Counted from the stretch's first letter, positions 15,839 through 24,103 are shown. The stretch is 43,751 nucleotides of DNA from Anaerolineae bacterium (GCA_022071955.1 JAJVIM010000029.1:159446-203196), one strand, 5' to 3'. The notes: generated by a model not told the origin, from the letters alone. Numbers and translations: made by a program.

Positions 15839-16417
15839 ATGACTGAAGATAAATATACCGAAAAAATATCGCTATGGTTAGACGATGAACTGGATACCAC
15901 CGAGCAACTGCAACTGCGCCAGCACCTTTCTGAGTGCGCCGATTGCCGCCTGGCCTACGAGCGGATGAAACACATCGACCGGCTGCTGCGGCACGCGGCC
16001 CTGGTAATGGCTACGCCCAGCCCCGGCTTTGGCCAGCGTTTTGAAACCCGGCTGGCGGAGTATCATCCCCAAAAACTGTGGCATATTTGGGTGGCGTTGT
16101 TGGCGCTGATGGTTGGCTCGCTGCTGTTTGTGGTGGGGTGGGGCATTTGGGGCGGGCTGGCTGTGGCCAGTTACGGCGCGACCCTGCTCAATTCCCGGCT
16201 GCTCACCCAAAGTGTATTCCTGTTTGCCGATACCGCCGAAAATTTACGGCTTTATTCGGGCCTGGGCGTTTTAGTTTTCAAAACCAGTTTGATCACCATG
16301 CAGCAGCCGTTGTTTTGGGGCTTTGTGGTGATTGCCGCGGCATCGGGCGGCTTGTGGGTGCGTTTTATGCGCCAGATTGTCCGGCGCGGGACGGTTTCGG
16401 CCCGGCTGGTTTTTTAG
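15839..16417 (+). CDS. Zinc-finger anti-sigma factor, membrane-anchored
   Basis: 192-aa partner of the preceding sigma factor. The N-terminal zinc-binding anti-sigma domain has H29-x3-C33-x2-C36 (QHLSECADC). Hydrophobic segments at about 80-118 and 158-180 place it in the membrane, a layout in which a cytoplasmic domain binds sigma and the membrane part senses stress. AGGTGGAGAG precedes ATG 15839. A longer open frame reaches back into the sigma gene, but that part is an out-of-frame reading and was left out. Confidence 0.85.
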   Translation: MTEDKYTEKISLWLDDELDTTEQLQLRQHLSECADCRLAYERMKHIDRLLRHAALVMATPSPGFGQRFETRLAEYHPQKLWHIWVALLALMVGSLLFVVGWGIWGGLAVASYGATLLNSRLLTQSVFLFADTAENLRLYSGLGVLVFKTSLITMQQPLFWGFVVIAAASGGLWVRFMRQIVRRGTVSARLVF

Positions 16418-16445
16418 CCCTTTTGCAACAATTGGAGAACTTATC

Positions 16446-17750
16446 ATGATGAACAAGAAACTTGTATCCCTGTTTTTGAGCGTTGTAATGCTTCTGGTTT
16501 TCGCCGCCCCGGCGTTTGCCCAGGGGCCATCTACCGGCGGCCGCTTTGTTATTGGCGAAAATTTCACCCTTAAATCCGGCGAATCCATCGATGGTGACCT
16601 GGTTGTGTTTGGCGGCAGCGCCTCGCTGGAATCTGGCAGTACGGTTGATGGCAATGTGGTGGTGTTTGGCGGCAGCGCGGTAGTTGACGGCACCGTCAAC
16701 GGCGATCTGGCCGCGATGGGTGGCAGCGTGACGGTGAACGGCGCTATCGATGGCGATGTGGCGGCTTTTGGCGGCAGCGTCAGAGTTAACGAAGGCGCGA
16801 CCGTTGGCGGCGATATGGTCTCTTTTGGCGGCAGTTCGTCCATTGCCGAGGGGGCAACCGTGCAGGGCCGCATTAAAGATGGCGAGTTTGGCCACGGTGA
16901 TGCGGTTCCGCCCGTGCCGCCGGTAGCGCCGGTCATGCCAGCGGCTCCCAGCTTTGAGTTTGACCACGGCGATGGCGGCTCGTCAATCTTTGGTTGGATT
17001 GGCCGGATTATCAGCGACATTGTTTGGACGATAGCCCTGCTGATTACGTTGAGCCTCATTTCCTGGCTGGTAGCGGCTTTTATGCCGGAGCAAATGATGA
17101 GCGTGCGCCGCACCCTGACCGAGTCGACGGCTGCCAGCTTTGGCGTCGGGTTGATTACCATTCTCGTGTCGGTGGTGATGGGGATTGTCCTGCTGATCAC
17201 CATCTGCCTGGCTTTTGTGCCGATTATCGGCTGGATTTTCCTGGCTATTGCCAGCCTCTTTGGCTGGATCGTCATCGGCCAGATTTTGGGCGAGCGGTTG
17301 CTGGCCGCCAGCGGCCGGCAAGACTCCAGCTTCATCTTTTCCAGCGTGGTTGGGGTAATTGTGCTGACTTTGCTGACCAACATGCCGGTGGTGGGCCAGA
17401 TTCCGTGCCTGGGCTGGGTGCTCGGTTTTGTGGGCGGGGTTGTGGGTATGCTGCTGTCGCTGGCCGGGCTGGGCGCGGTGTTGCTGACCCGCTTTGGCTT
17501 CAGAGAATACCCCAACGGCAAAAGTTACAGCTTTAGCGGCGGCGCTTCGCCGCGACCGTCCGGTTCGGGCGGGCCGCGGGTGCGCTGGACAGACCCGGCC
17601 CCCAACGTTTCCGAAGACGACGACGTGCCCGCCTCCGAAGCAGACCTGAACGCCCGCATCAAAGCGGCGCTGGCCGAAGCCGATGAAAAACCGGCTGACG
17701 ACGGCCCGCAGGCTGACGAGCCGGACGACAAACCTAAAACCGAAGATTAA
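16446..17750 (+). CDS. Exported bactofilin-like beta-repeat membrane protein
   Basis: 434 aa. Signal peptide 1-25 (cut after AFA). Residues about 36-130 form repeats of about 16-18 residues, each with a GD(L/V)VxFGGS core, as in polymer-forming (bactofilin-type) right-handed beta-helices; here they would lie outside the cytoplasm. A Pro-rich linker (about 142-160) leads to four or five membrane segments (about 180-350), with a charged, acidic Pro/Ala-rich tail (about 360-434). GGAG lies about 10 nt before ATG 16446. Third gene of the sigma/anti-sigma operon, so likely the effector or sensor of that envelope response; the exact role is unknown. Confidence 0.8.
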   Translation: MMNKKLVSLFLSVVMLLVFAAPAFAQGPSTGGRFVIGENFTLKSGESIDGDLVVFGGSASLESGSTVDGNVVVFGGSAVVDGTVNGDLAAMGGSVTVNGAIDGDVAAFGGSVRVNEGATVGGDMVSFGGSSSIAEGATVQGRIKDGEFGHGDAVPPVPPVAPVMPAAPSFEFDHGDGGSSIFGWIGRIISDIVWTIALLITLSLISWLVAAFMPEQMMSVRRTLTESTAASFGVGLITILVSVVMGIVLLITICLAFVPIIGWIFLAIASLFGWIVIGQILGERLLAASGRQDSSFIFSSVVGVIVLTLLTNMPVVGQIPCLGWVLGFVGGVVGMLLSLAGLGAVLLTRFGFREYPNGKSYSFSGGASPRPSGSGGPRVRWTDPAPNVSEDDDVPASEADLNARIKAALAEADEKPADDGPQADEPDDKPKTED

Positions 17751-17771
17751 TCGAGCGGATTAAATCCCATC

Positions 17772-17803
17772 AAAAAAGCCAGCGCCCCGGCGCTGGCTTT
17801 TTT
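17772..17803. terminator. Bidirectional intrinsic terminator
   Basis: AAAAAAGCCAGCGCC (17772-17786) pairs with its complement (17789-17803), giving T-tracts on both strands. It ends the sigma operon and could also stop transcripts of the 111-aa gene on the minus strand. Confidence 0.85.
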
Positions 17804-17817
17804 GATTAATGGGTATC

Positions 17818-17856
17818 GGCGTGTTGCCGGGCGGCGAAGCCGCCCGGCAACACGCC
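17818..17856. repeat. 18-bp perfect hairpin with GAA loop
   Basis: GGCGTGTTGCCGGGCGGC (17818-17835) pairs perfectly with 17839-17856. It directly abuts the stop codon of the downstream minus-strand gene, overlapping it by one base. No T-tract follows on either strand; it resembles the central stems of the composite elements. Confidence 0.75.
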
Positions 17857-18191
17857 TAACCTATCTTCTTGGCCTCGTAGCGATTGTTCGGCATGCGGCC
17901 ATCATCACGGATGAGAAAGCGCTCGTATTCAAAGCCGCCGCCGGTCAGTTCAACCATCACCCCGCCTTTGTGCGGGGCCAGGCTGACCAGCTCTTTGGTG
18001 CGCAAATTCTGAAAAATCACCCCCAGTTGCGCATCAGACAGGGCGAACTCGCTCTCCCGGAGGGCGGCGAGCTGGCCGAGAAACGCGGCAAACTGGCGCA
18101 AATCGGCCGGCGATACGCCGTCAAACTGTTTGGCCAGGGCGGTCATTTTGCGCCCGTACTGCACGCTGGCAAAATCTGATGGATTGAGCAT
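17856..18191 (-). CDS. Conserved-looking 111-aa protein, function unknown
   Basis: 111 aa, probably cytoplasmic, no signal or membrane segment. It is rich in charged residues and helical in the middle (PADLRQFAAFLGQLAALRESEF), ending in LIRDDGRMPNNRYEAKKIG. No motif is recognised. AAAGGA lies about 9 nt before ATG 18191, and the gene follows the pentapeptide-repeat gene by 23 nt, so the two are probably co-transcribed. Confidence 0.6.
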   Translation of the reverse strand: MLNPSDFASVQYGRKMTALAKQFDGVSPADLRQFAAFLGQLAALRESEFALSDAQLGVIFQNLRTKELVSLAPHKGGVMVELTGGGFEYERFLIRDDGRMPNNRYEAKKIG

Positions 18192-18214
18192 AATGGCTGT
18201 CCTTTGGTAAGCAA

Positions 18215-18802
18215 CTATCCTTTAAAAAAGCCGCGGCCAAAACGGGAGCGACGCCGGTTACTGGCCGGCTGGTAATCCGGGGGAAGCTGTGCCCCTTCGA
18301 GTTTGGCGCTGGCAATGTTTTCGGCCTGGGCCAGATCGGTGTTGAGCAGGTTGGCCTGGTTCAGATTGGCGCTGAACAGAACAGCGCGGGTGAGCCGCGC
18401 CCCGGCAAAGTTGGCGCGCGCTGCCTGCGCCAGCGACAGATCCGCCTGGGTCAAATCGGCGTTGGCCAGCGTGGCTTCGGTGAGTTCGGCCCCGTACAAA
18501 TCCGCCGAGCGCAAACTCGCGCCGGTAAGATTGGCCTGCCGGAAAATTGCGCCGGCAGCGATGGCCCCGTGCAGATCGGCCCCGGTCAGGTCCGCGCCGG
18601 TAAAATTGACGCCGGGCATGGGCGCGCCGGCAAATTTGCAGCCGCGCAGGTCCGCGCCAGACAGGTTGGTATCGCGCAGCCACGCCTCAGAAAAATCCAG
18701 GCCGCTCAACGCCGCGCCGGATAAATCCAGCATTTCCAGCCGCATATTTCGTTCGCCGGCGGCGTAGCGCCGGGCCAGAGCCACGTGTTCGGGGTTTGCC
18801 AT
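18215..18802 (-). CDS. Pentapeptide-repeat protein (soluble)
   Basis: 195 aa. From about residue 22 to 172 the sequence follows the A(D/N)LXX pattern (LSGADLRGCKFAGAPM, FTGADLTGADLHGA, ANLTGASLRSADLYGAEL and so on), which folds as a four-sided right-handed beta-helix. Some family members mimic DNA and inhibit gyrase; most have no known role, and none is claimed here. The C-terminal tail is basic (SNRRRSRFGRGFFKG). A -10 box ends 9 nt before ATG 18802, so the transcript may be leaderless. Confidence 0.85.
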   Translation of the reverse strand: MANPEHVALARRYAAGERNMRLEMLDLSGAALSGLDFSEAWLRDTNLSGADLRGCKFAGAPMPGVNFTGADLTGADLHGAIAAGAIFRQANLTGASLRSADLYGAELTEATLANADLTQADLSLAQAARANFAGARLTRAVLFSANLNQANLLNTDLAQAENIASAKLEGAQLPPDYQPASNRRRSRFGRGFFKG

Positions 18803-19127
18803 TGCCGGGAAAGTATAGCCAAAAAGAGAGCGGCTGGCAACAAGTTTTGCCGATGGGCGGGATTCCTCTACAATGAAACTGTTTGTGAATGAGCGAGTCA
18901 GCGAATAGCGAATGGCGGGTAGCGGGTAGCGAGTGAGGAGTGACGAATGACGAAGGGCGAATTAACGAGTCGGCAAATCAGCGAGTCAGCGAATGGCGAG
19001 TTGCGAACCAACCCACCGAACCCACCAAACTCACCCAACCTACCAAACTCACCGAACTCACCCAACTTACCGAACTCCTAACTCCTGATTCCTGACCCCT
19101 GAATCCTATAAGAGGAATGCAAATTAC
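18803..19127. repeat. Heptamer-repeat intergenic region ahead of murJ
   Basis: 325 bp without a gene. Apart from the divergent promoter, about 18888-19107 is made of degenerate 7-mers: first GCGAATG/GCGGGTA/GCGAGTG-type words, then ACTCACC/CCAACCT-type words, then CCTAACT, CCTGATT, CCTGACC, CCTGAAT, CCT (19077-19107). The last array ends 20 nt before the murJ GTG. This resembles the short tandemly repeated heptamers known from cyanobacteria. A weak TTGCCG/TACAAT pair (18847-18874) could drive murJ through a repeat-filled leader. Confidence 0.7.
18812..18840 (-). promoter_or_regulatory. Promoter of the soluble pentapeptide-repeat gene
   Basis: Minus-strand TTGCCA (18840-18835) and TATACT (18817-18812) are 17 bp apart. 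Only 9 nt separate the -10 from ATG 18802, implying a leader of about 0-4 nt. Confidence 0.6.
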
Positions 19128-20717
19128 GTGAATCAAACCGAAGCTGCTCAACCTTCTCATTTGCGGCGAATTGCCGGTGCGGCCACGCTGGTGATGGCCC
19201 TGTTTGTGGTGAGCCGGGCGCTGGGTCTGCTGCGAGAAATGGTCATCGCCCGCCAGTTTGGCACCAGCGCTCAAATGGACGCCTATCTGGCGGCGTTTCG
19301 CGTGCCGGATTTTTTATTTTACGTGGTGGCCGGCGGCGCGCTCGGCTCGGCGTTTATCCCCACGTTCACCGGATTTTTGGCCAAAAAAGATATGGCCGGG
19401 GCTTGGCGGCTGGCTTCGGCGGTGATCAACTGGATGGTGCTGCTGCTGTCGGCATTGGGCGGGCTGGCCGCCATTTTTGCGCCGCAACTGGTGGCCACGT
19501 TTTACGGCGACTTTTCGCCGGCCCAGCAAGCCCTCACCACCGAACTCATGCGCTGGATGCTCATCTCAACCGTAATTTTTGGGGTGAGCGGCGTGCTGAT
19601 GGGTATTTTAAACGCGCAGCAACATTTTTTGCTGCCGGCGCTGGCCCCGGTGGTTTACAATCTGGCTATCATTTTTAGCGCATTGTGGCTGGGACCGACC
19701 TGGGGCGTTAAAGGGCTGGCCGTCGGCGTGGTGTTGGGCGCTGCCGGACACCTGCTGGTGCAACTGCCGCTGCTGGCAGTGGGGCCGCGCCAACTGCGCT
19801 ACCGGCCGGTGCTGGCGGCCCGCGACTCCAGCCTGCACGAAGTTGGCCGGCTGATGGCTCCGCGGGTGCTGGGGCTGGCCGCGGTGCAGATCAATTTTGT
19901 GGTGACGGCGATTCTGGCATCGAGCTTAACCGAGGGCAGCCTGACCGCGCTCAATTACGGCTGGATCATTATGCTGTTGCCGCAGGGGGTGATTGCCCAA
20001 TCTGTAGCGACGGCGCTCTTTCCCACGCTGGCCTCGCTGGAGGCGCACGGGCAGCGGCGTGAAATGCGCCATATTTTTTTGACCACGCTGCGCAACCTGC
20101 TGTTTTTAACCCTGCCCGCCGCGGTGGGGCTGGTGGTACTGGCCGGGCCGATTGTGCGCCTGCTGCTGGAACGCGGCGCGTTTGATGCTGCTTCAACGCG
20201 GGCCACGGCCTGGGCGCTGGGCTTTTTTAGCCTGGGGCTGGTAGGGCATGCTGTGGTAGAAATTGCGGCTCGCGCTTTTTACGCGCTCAAAAACACCAAA
20301 ACGCCGGTGCTGATTGGCGTGGCGGCGATGGGGTTGAATATTATTTTTAGCATTTTGCTGCTGCGCGGCTTTGCGGCCTGGGGCTGGGCCCCGCACGGCG
20401 GGCTGGCGCTGGCTAACTCGCTGGCGGTAATGCTGGAGATGGTTGCCCTGCTGTGGCTGATCCGCCGGCCGCTGGGCGGGCTGGCCGAGCCGGGGCTGGG
20501 GCAATCGCTGCTAAAAATGGGCGCTGCCGCGGCGCTGATGGCGGCGGTGCTGCTGGCGGCGCTGCCGTTTCTGCCGGCGAGTCCCGGCTGGCTGGCCGGA
20601 GTCAGCGGCATTGGGCTGGGCGGGCTGGTGTATGTGAGCGACGCACTGGCGCTGGGGTTGTCTGAACTGCGGGTTATTCAGCAGCGGTTGCTGCGGCGGC
20701 TGCGGCGAAACCGCTAG
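19128..20717 (+). CDS. murJ: MurJ/MviN-type lipid II flippase
   Basis: 529-aa polytopic protein of the MOP exporter superfamily with about 14 membrane segments; MurJ flips lipid II across the membrane for peptidoglycan synthesis. Family words include VSRALGLLREMVIARQFG (about 24-41), AYLAAFRVPDFLFYVVAGGALGSAFIP and the GxxxxxAFYALKNTKTPV segment near residue 385. Start is GTG 19128 because the upstream ATG 19117 meets a stop after four codons; AGAGGA at 19111-19116 is the ribosome site. It converges with the kinase gene, their ends overlapping by 4 nt. In this phylum a second polysaccharide flippase role is possible. Confidence 0.88.
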   Translation: MNQTEAAQPSHLRRIAGAATLVMALFVVSRALGLLREMVIARQFGTSAQMDAYLAAFRVPDFLFYVVAGGALGSAFIPTFTGFLAKKDMAGAWRLASAVINWMVLLLSALGGLAAIFAPQLVATFYGDFSPAQQALTTELMRWMLISTVIFGVSGVLMGILNAQQHFLLPALAPVVYNLAIIFSALWLGPTWGVKGLAVGVVLGAAGHLLVQLPLLAVGPRQLRYRPVLAARDSSLHEVGRLMAPRVLGLAAVQINFVVTAILASSLTEGSLTALNYGWIIMLLPQGVIAQSVATALFPTLASLEAHGQRREMRHIFLTTLRNLLFLTLPAAVGLVVLAGPIVRLLLERGAFDAASTRATAWALGFFSLGLVGHAVVEIAARAFYALKNTKTPVLIGVAAMGLNIIFSILLLRGFAAWGWAPHGGLALANSLAVMLEMVALLWLIRRPLGGLAEPGLGQSLLKMGAAAALMAAVLLAALPFLPASPGWLAGVSGIGLGGLVYVSDALALGLSELRVIQQRLLRRLRRNR

Positions 20718-22459
20718 CCGCGCGGTTTGCCATCCGGTTTGTGGCTCAAAAAATCGAGCGGCGTGGCCGGCATCAGCATACTGCGGGCCACCGCCAGCCG
20801 TTTGGGGTTGATGCTGGACGAGTGCAGCACCATTTTGGTGTAATCCTCCGACGCCTGATCTTCCTGCCCCAATGCGGCGTAACAATCGCCCCGGTTTTCG
20901 TGGGCGTGGTGGTGCTGCGGGTTCAGCTCGATGACTTTGGAATAGTCCTCAATTGCCTGCTCGTACTTTTCCATTTCCTGGTACAAATTAGCCCGGTTGT
21001 AATAGGCGTACACGTAGTTGGGGTTCAGTTTGATGGCGTAGGTGTAATTTTCCAGAGCGGCCACAAAATCCTTGAGCTCGGAGTAAGCCACGCCGCGGTT
21101 AACGTACGCGGCCACAAATTCGGGATTGATCGAGATGGCTTTATCAAAATCTCCGATGGCGGCTTCGTGGGTGCCCTGCCAAATGTGGGTGTTGCCCCGG
21201 TTGTAGTACGCGTACACGTTGTCCGGGTCAATTTTTAGCGCGCGCTCGTAATCACTGAAAGCCTGCTCGTAATCGCGCAGGCCGGTATGAGCGATGCCCA
21301 GATTGATGTAAGCGGCCACAAAATGGGGAGCCAGCTCCAGCGTCCAGTTGCAATCGAGTACGGCTTTGGCGTAATTTTCCATCATCAAATGGGCGGCACT
21401 GCGGTTATTGTAGGCTTCCGCGTAGCGCCGGTCCAGCTCGATGGCTCTGGAGTAGTCGTAAATGGCCTGCTCAAAGTTGCGCATGTTCACGTGGGTCAAC
21501 CCGCGCTTGTTATACATCCGCGAGTCGTGTACGGCCAGCGTTTCGGCCTCGGCGGGGTCCGGCGCGGTGGTAATGGTGATGGCGTTCAGCGCGGCGGCAA
21601 AATCCAGTGTGTTGGCAAATCGATCTTCCGGGGTTTTGGCCAGCGCTTTTTCCACCACCCCGGCCAGCACCCCAACATCGCGCCAGAGTTGCTGCAAGCC
21701 CTGTGGCATTTCCTCGCAAATGGCCGTTTCCAGCAGTTCGTACAGCCGGGCCTGCGCCCGAAACTGGTTGGTGCCGGCGTAGGTCAGGGCGGCGTTTTCC
21801 AGCATGTCCATGTTGATATAATGCTCGCCCATGAGCATGTAGTAGAGCAGCTCGCCAATCTGGTACACATCGCTGCGGGCATCGAGCGGCAGGCCGCGCA
21901 CTTGCTCCGGTGAGCTGAAAATGAGGGTGCTGGGCTGAAACCCCACCTGGGTCAGGCCCATCCCGCCAAAGGCTTCGGGAACGTGGGCAATGCCAAAATC
22001 GATGATTTTGGGGCGGCCGTCGGCGGTGAGCAGAATGTTTTCGGCCTTGATATCGCGGTGGATGATGCCCTTTTCATGCAGCCGGGCCATCCCCTCGCAA
22101 ATGCCGGTGATCAGGCTGATGGCTTGCTCAACCGGCAGTTTGCCCGTTTTTTGCAGGTGGCTGTGCAGGCTGCCGCCGGGCAAAAATTCCATGATGATGT
22201 AAAAGCGGTTATCTTCAATCCGCAGGCTGTAAATTGATACCACGTTGGGGTGTTCCAGCGAGGCCGCCACGCGCGCTTCCTGAATAAAACGCTTCACGGT
22301 TTTTTCGTCGCCGGCCCGGTCGAGCAGCAGTTGTTTGATGGCTACTCGCCGGTTGAGCATGCGGTCCTGGGCTTCAAACACGGCGGCAAATCCGCCTTGC
22401 CCAAGTTTGCGGATAATATCAAATTCAAAAATTCGTTGGCCGGTTGTTAGCAGTGAAAT
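20714..22459 (-). CDS. Serine/threonine protein kinase with seven TPRs; probable ATT start
   Basis: Soluble Hanks-type kinase followed by TPR repeats. From ATT 22459 the product is 581 aa. The glycine-rich loop is LGQGGFAAVF (19-28), the ATP lysine K42, the catalytic loop HRDIKAEN (about 139-146), and DFG (about 161-163) with an SPEQVRG activation segment. Seven TPR units of 34 residues span about 315-550. The first standard start codon in frame, GTG 22381, would remove the whole glycine loop, and a TGA lies at 22465-22463. Only ATT 22459 (GGAG 8 nt upstream) or CTG 22453 lie between. No transmembrane segment. Follows the V4R gene on the same strand, 36 nt from its stop. Confidence 0.8.
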   Translation of the reverse strand: MSLLTTGQRIFEFDIIRKLGQGGFAAVFEAQDRMLNRRVAIKQLLLDRAGDEKTVKRFIQEARVAASLEHPNVVSIYSLRIEDNRFYIIMEFLPGGSLHSHLQKTGKLPVEQAISLITGICEGMARLHEKGIIHRDIKAENILLTADGRPKIIDFGIAHVPEAFGGMGLTQVGFQPSTLIFSSPEQVRGLPLDARSDVYQIGELLYYMLMGEHYINMDMLENAALTYAGTNQFRAQARLYELLETAICEEMPQGLQQLWRDVGVLAGVVEKALAKTPEDRFANTLDFAAALNAITITTAPDPAEAETLAVHDSRMYNKRGLTHVNMRNFEQAIYDYSRAIELDRRYAEAYNNRSAAHLMMENYAKAVLDCNWTLELAPHFVAAYINLGIAHTGLRDYEQAFSDYERALKIDPDNVYAYYNRGNTHIWQGTHEAAIGDFDKAISINPEFVAAYVNRGVAYSELKDFVAALENYTYAIKLNPNYVYAYYNRANLYQEMEKYEQAIEDYSKVIELNPQHHHAHENRGDCYAALGQEDQASEDYTKMVLHSSSINPKRLAVARSMLMPATPLDFLSHKPDGKPRG

Positions 22460-22495
22460 AAGTCAATCTCCTGCGGTGGATTTAGTGCAGCACGT

Positions 22496-23131
22496 TCATT
22501 CTGGCGGGGCAGACGGCGTTTTATTTACGTGGAAAACACAGGCCGGGTGGCCGGTGGCGGTGCAGGCCACTTCGGTGATTTCAAAAAGCTGGCCGCCGCT
22601 CACCCATTGAAAGGCAGCCTCCAGCAGTCCCACCGTGGTAAAACAGACCGGCCGCTGGCTGGTTCGGCCCCAGCAAGCCGGGCAGCGCTTGATGGTGTAA
22701 ACAAAATGGCTTTCTTCTTCGGCTACTTCGGTAATCTGGTCGCTGACTTTGTTGAAAATATCGGCCACGGCTTTGATGCCCACCCGCAGCTTGGCCAGCG
22801 TGGGAATGGCTTTAATGGCCAGTTCGCTGGTGCCGGTGAGCGCCCCGTACTGGGCCAGCCCGTCGTCAAAGGCGGCCCGGCCGGCGTGGAGCATCAGGCC
22901 GCGTTCGCCGCGCGGGCCGTACATTTTTTCCAGAGTAATGCCGATAGCGCCGTAGTAGGCAAAATCAAAGCCTTTGGCAAAGTTGTTGGCCGGTGGGTAC
23001 ATCTCGTGCGGAATGCCGGCGGCGTCGAACAAAGCCATCATCGCTGCGTGTCCAATCGATTCTTCAATGGACAGTACGTGGATGCGGGCCATTTTGTTGG
23101 GGTACATTAAACCGCTCAATTGTACCGGCAT
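22496..23131 (-). CDS. V4R-domain small-molecule sensor protein
   Basis: 211-aa protein with a C-terminal V4R (4-vinyl reductase type) domain, a small-molecule-binding fold found in regulators. The signature appears in KRCPACWGR (about 148-156) and EVACTATGHPACVFHV (about 188-203), with cysteines at positions often used for metal binding. The N-terminal half (HVLSIEESIGHAAMMALFDAAG, MYGPRGERGLMLHAGRAAFDDGL) matches the longer V4R proteins rather than a reductase. It lies directly upstream of the Ser/Thr kinase gene and probably shares its transcript, suggesting a ligand-sensing input. ATG 23131 has only a weak ribosome site; ATG 23092 is possible. Confidence 0.7.
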   Translation of the reverse strand: MPVQLSGLMYPNKMARIHVLSIEESIGHAAMMALFDAAGIPHEMYPPANNFAKGFDFAYYGAIGITLEKMYGPRGERGLMLHAGRAAFDDGLAQYGALTGTSELAIKAIPTLAKLRVGIKAVADIFNKVSDQITEVAEEESHFVYTIKRCPACWGRTSQRPVCFTTVGLLEAAFQWVSGGQLFEITEVACTATGHPACVFHVNKTPSAPPE

Positions 23132-23204
23132 GTTCGCTTTGCCTTGCTGGATGATGTTGGAATTTTACCACCAAATCCAATTTATTCCTAGTGGATTGTA
23201 AGGA

Positions 23205-23249
23205 GTTGCCAAAACAAAAAGCGGCCAGCATCCATCGATGCTGGCCGCT
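23205..23249 (-). terminator. Intrinsic terminator after the DUF4956 gene
   Basis: A 13-bp stem (23220-23232 with 23237-23249, AGCGGCCAGCATC and complement) is followed on the minus strand by TTTTTGTTTT. Confidence 0.85.
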
Positions 23250-23272
23250 GACTGTGCGGAGGCGTCAACCGC

Positions 23273-23965
23273 TTACAGGTCAACCTCGTGGTGGCCGGTA
23301 ATCAGCGCCACCTTATTGTTATTGTTGAGCCGGCGCAGTTCATCCATAAAAGCCTGGCTCTGCTGCGTCTTTTTCAGCTCGATGCCGTACACCAGTTCGG
23401 TGAGCATACCGGCCTGCACCGATTCAACGGCGATCAAATTGTAGCGCCGCAAATACTGGCCAAAAACATCGGCAAACAACGACTCGGGCTGCATATCGGC
23501 GGGAATGCGCACCTTTAAAATTTGTTCGCGCACCTCTTTGGCAAACATATTCAGGTTGGTCATGCCCCACATGGCAAAACTGATGATGAACGTACCCACC
23601 ACCGCCAGCAGGTAAAAGCGGGTGCCGCAGGCCATCCCAATGGCCATTCCAAAGAAAATGTAACCCACGTCGCGGGTGTCTTTCACCGCATTACGAAACC
23701 GGATAATCGACAGCGCGCCCACCAGTGAAAAGGCCCGGGCAATATTTGAGCCGATAATAAGCATAATCAGGCTCACAATCATCGTCAGCATAATCAGGGT
23801 ATGCACGTAAGATTGCGTGTACGATACCCCCCGATAGGTGTTTTTGTATACCCAGCCAATAACCATCGCCAGCAAAAAACTGAGAATAGTCGAAAAAATG
23901 ATGTCGCTGGTATTAAAAACATCGGTATTGTCTTGCAACGCAGAAAGTAAACTTAAAAAGTCCAT
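23273..23965 (-). CDS. DUF4956-type membrane protein
   Basis: 230 aa. Four hydrophobic segments (about 25-43, 53-73, 78-90 and 98-132) precede a cytoplasmic domain of about 90 residues. The conserved ARAFSLVGALSIIRFRNAVKDTRDVGYIFFGMAIGMACG is the DUF4956 core. These proteins often neighbour VTC-type polyphosphate polymerases or CotH-like kinases; neither is present here, so the role stays open. It is transcribed alone, with its own terminator, and diverges from the anchored pentapeptide-repeat gene. No clear ribosome site was identified for ATG 23965. Confidence 0.8.
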   Translation of the reverse strand: MDFLSLLSALQDNTDVFNTSDIIFSTILSFLLAMVIGWVYKNTYRGVSYTQSYVHTLIMLTMIVSLIMLIIGSNIARAFSLVGALSIIRFRNAVKDTRDVGYIFFGMAIGMACGTRFYLLAVVGTFIISFAMWGMTNLNMFAKEVREQILKVRIPADMQPESLFADVFGQYLRRYNLIAVESVQAGMLTELVYGIELKKTQQSQAFMDELRRLNNNNKVALITGHHEVDL

Positions 23966-24103
23966 AAGTGATGCTGTCCCTCAGTCAGGATAAACTGGTC
24001 GCAGGCCGGTTGTTGGTCTGTGGCAGAGATGGCTCTTTTGGCCGTCCGACCCCATAGTTTACCGATAAGTCCGTTTTTTGGCAACGTGGGTTGCTAATGT
24101 TGA

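Noticed and set aside
23273..23965. A polyphosphate (VTC/DUF4956) locus.
   Set aside because: No VTC-type polymerase gene lies next to the DUF4956 gene.
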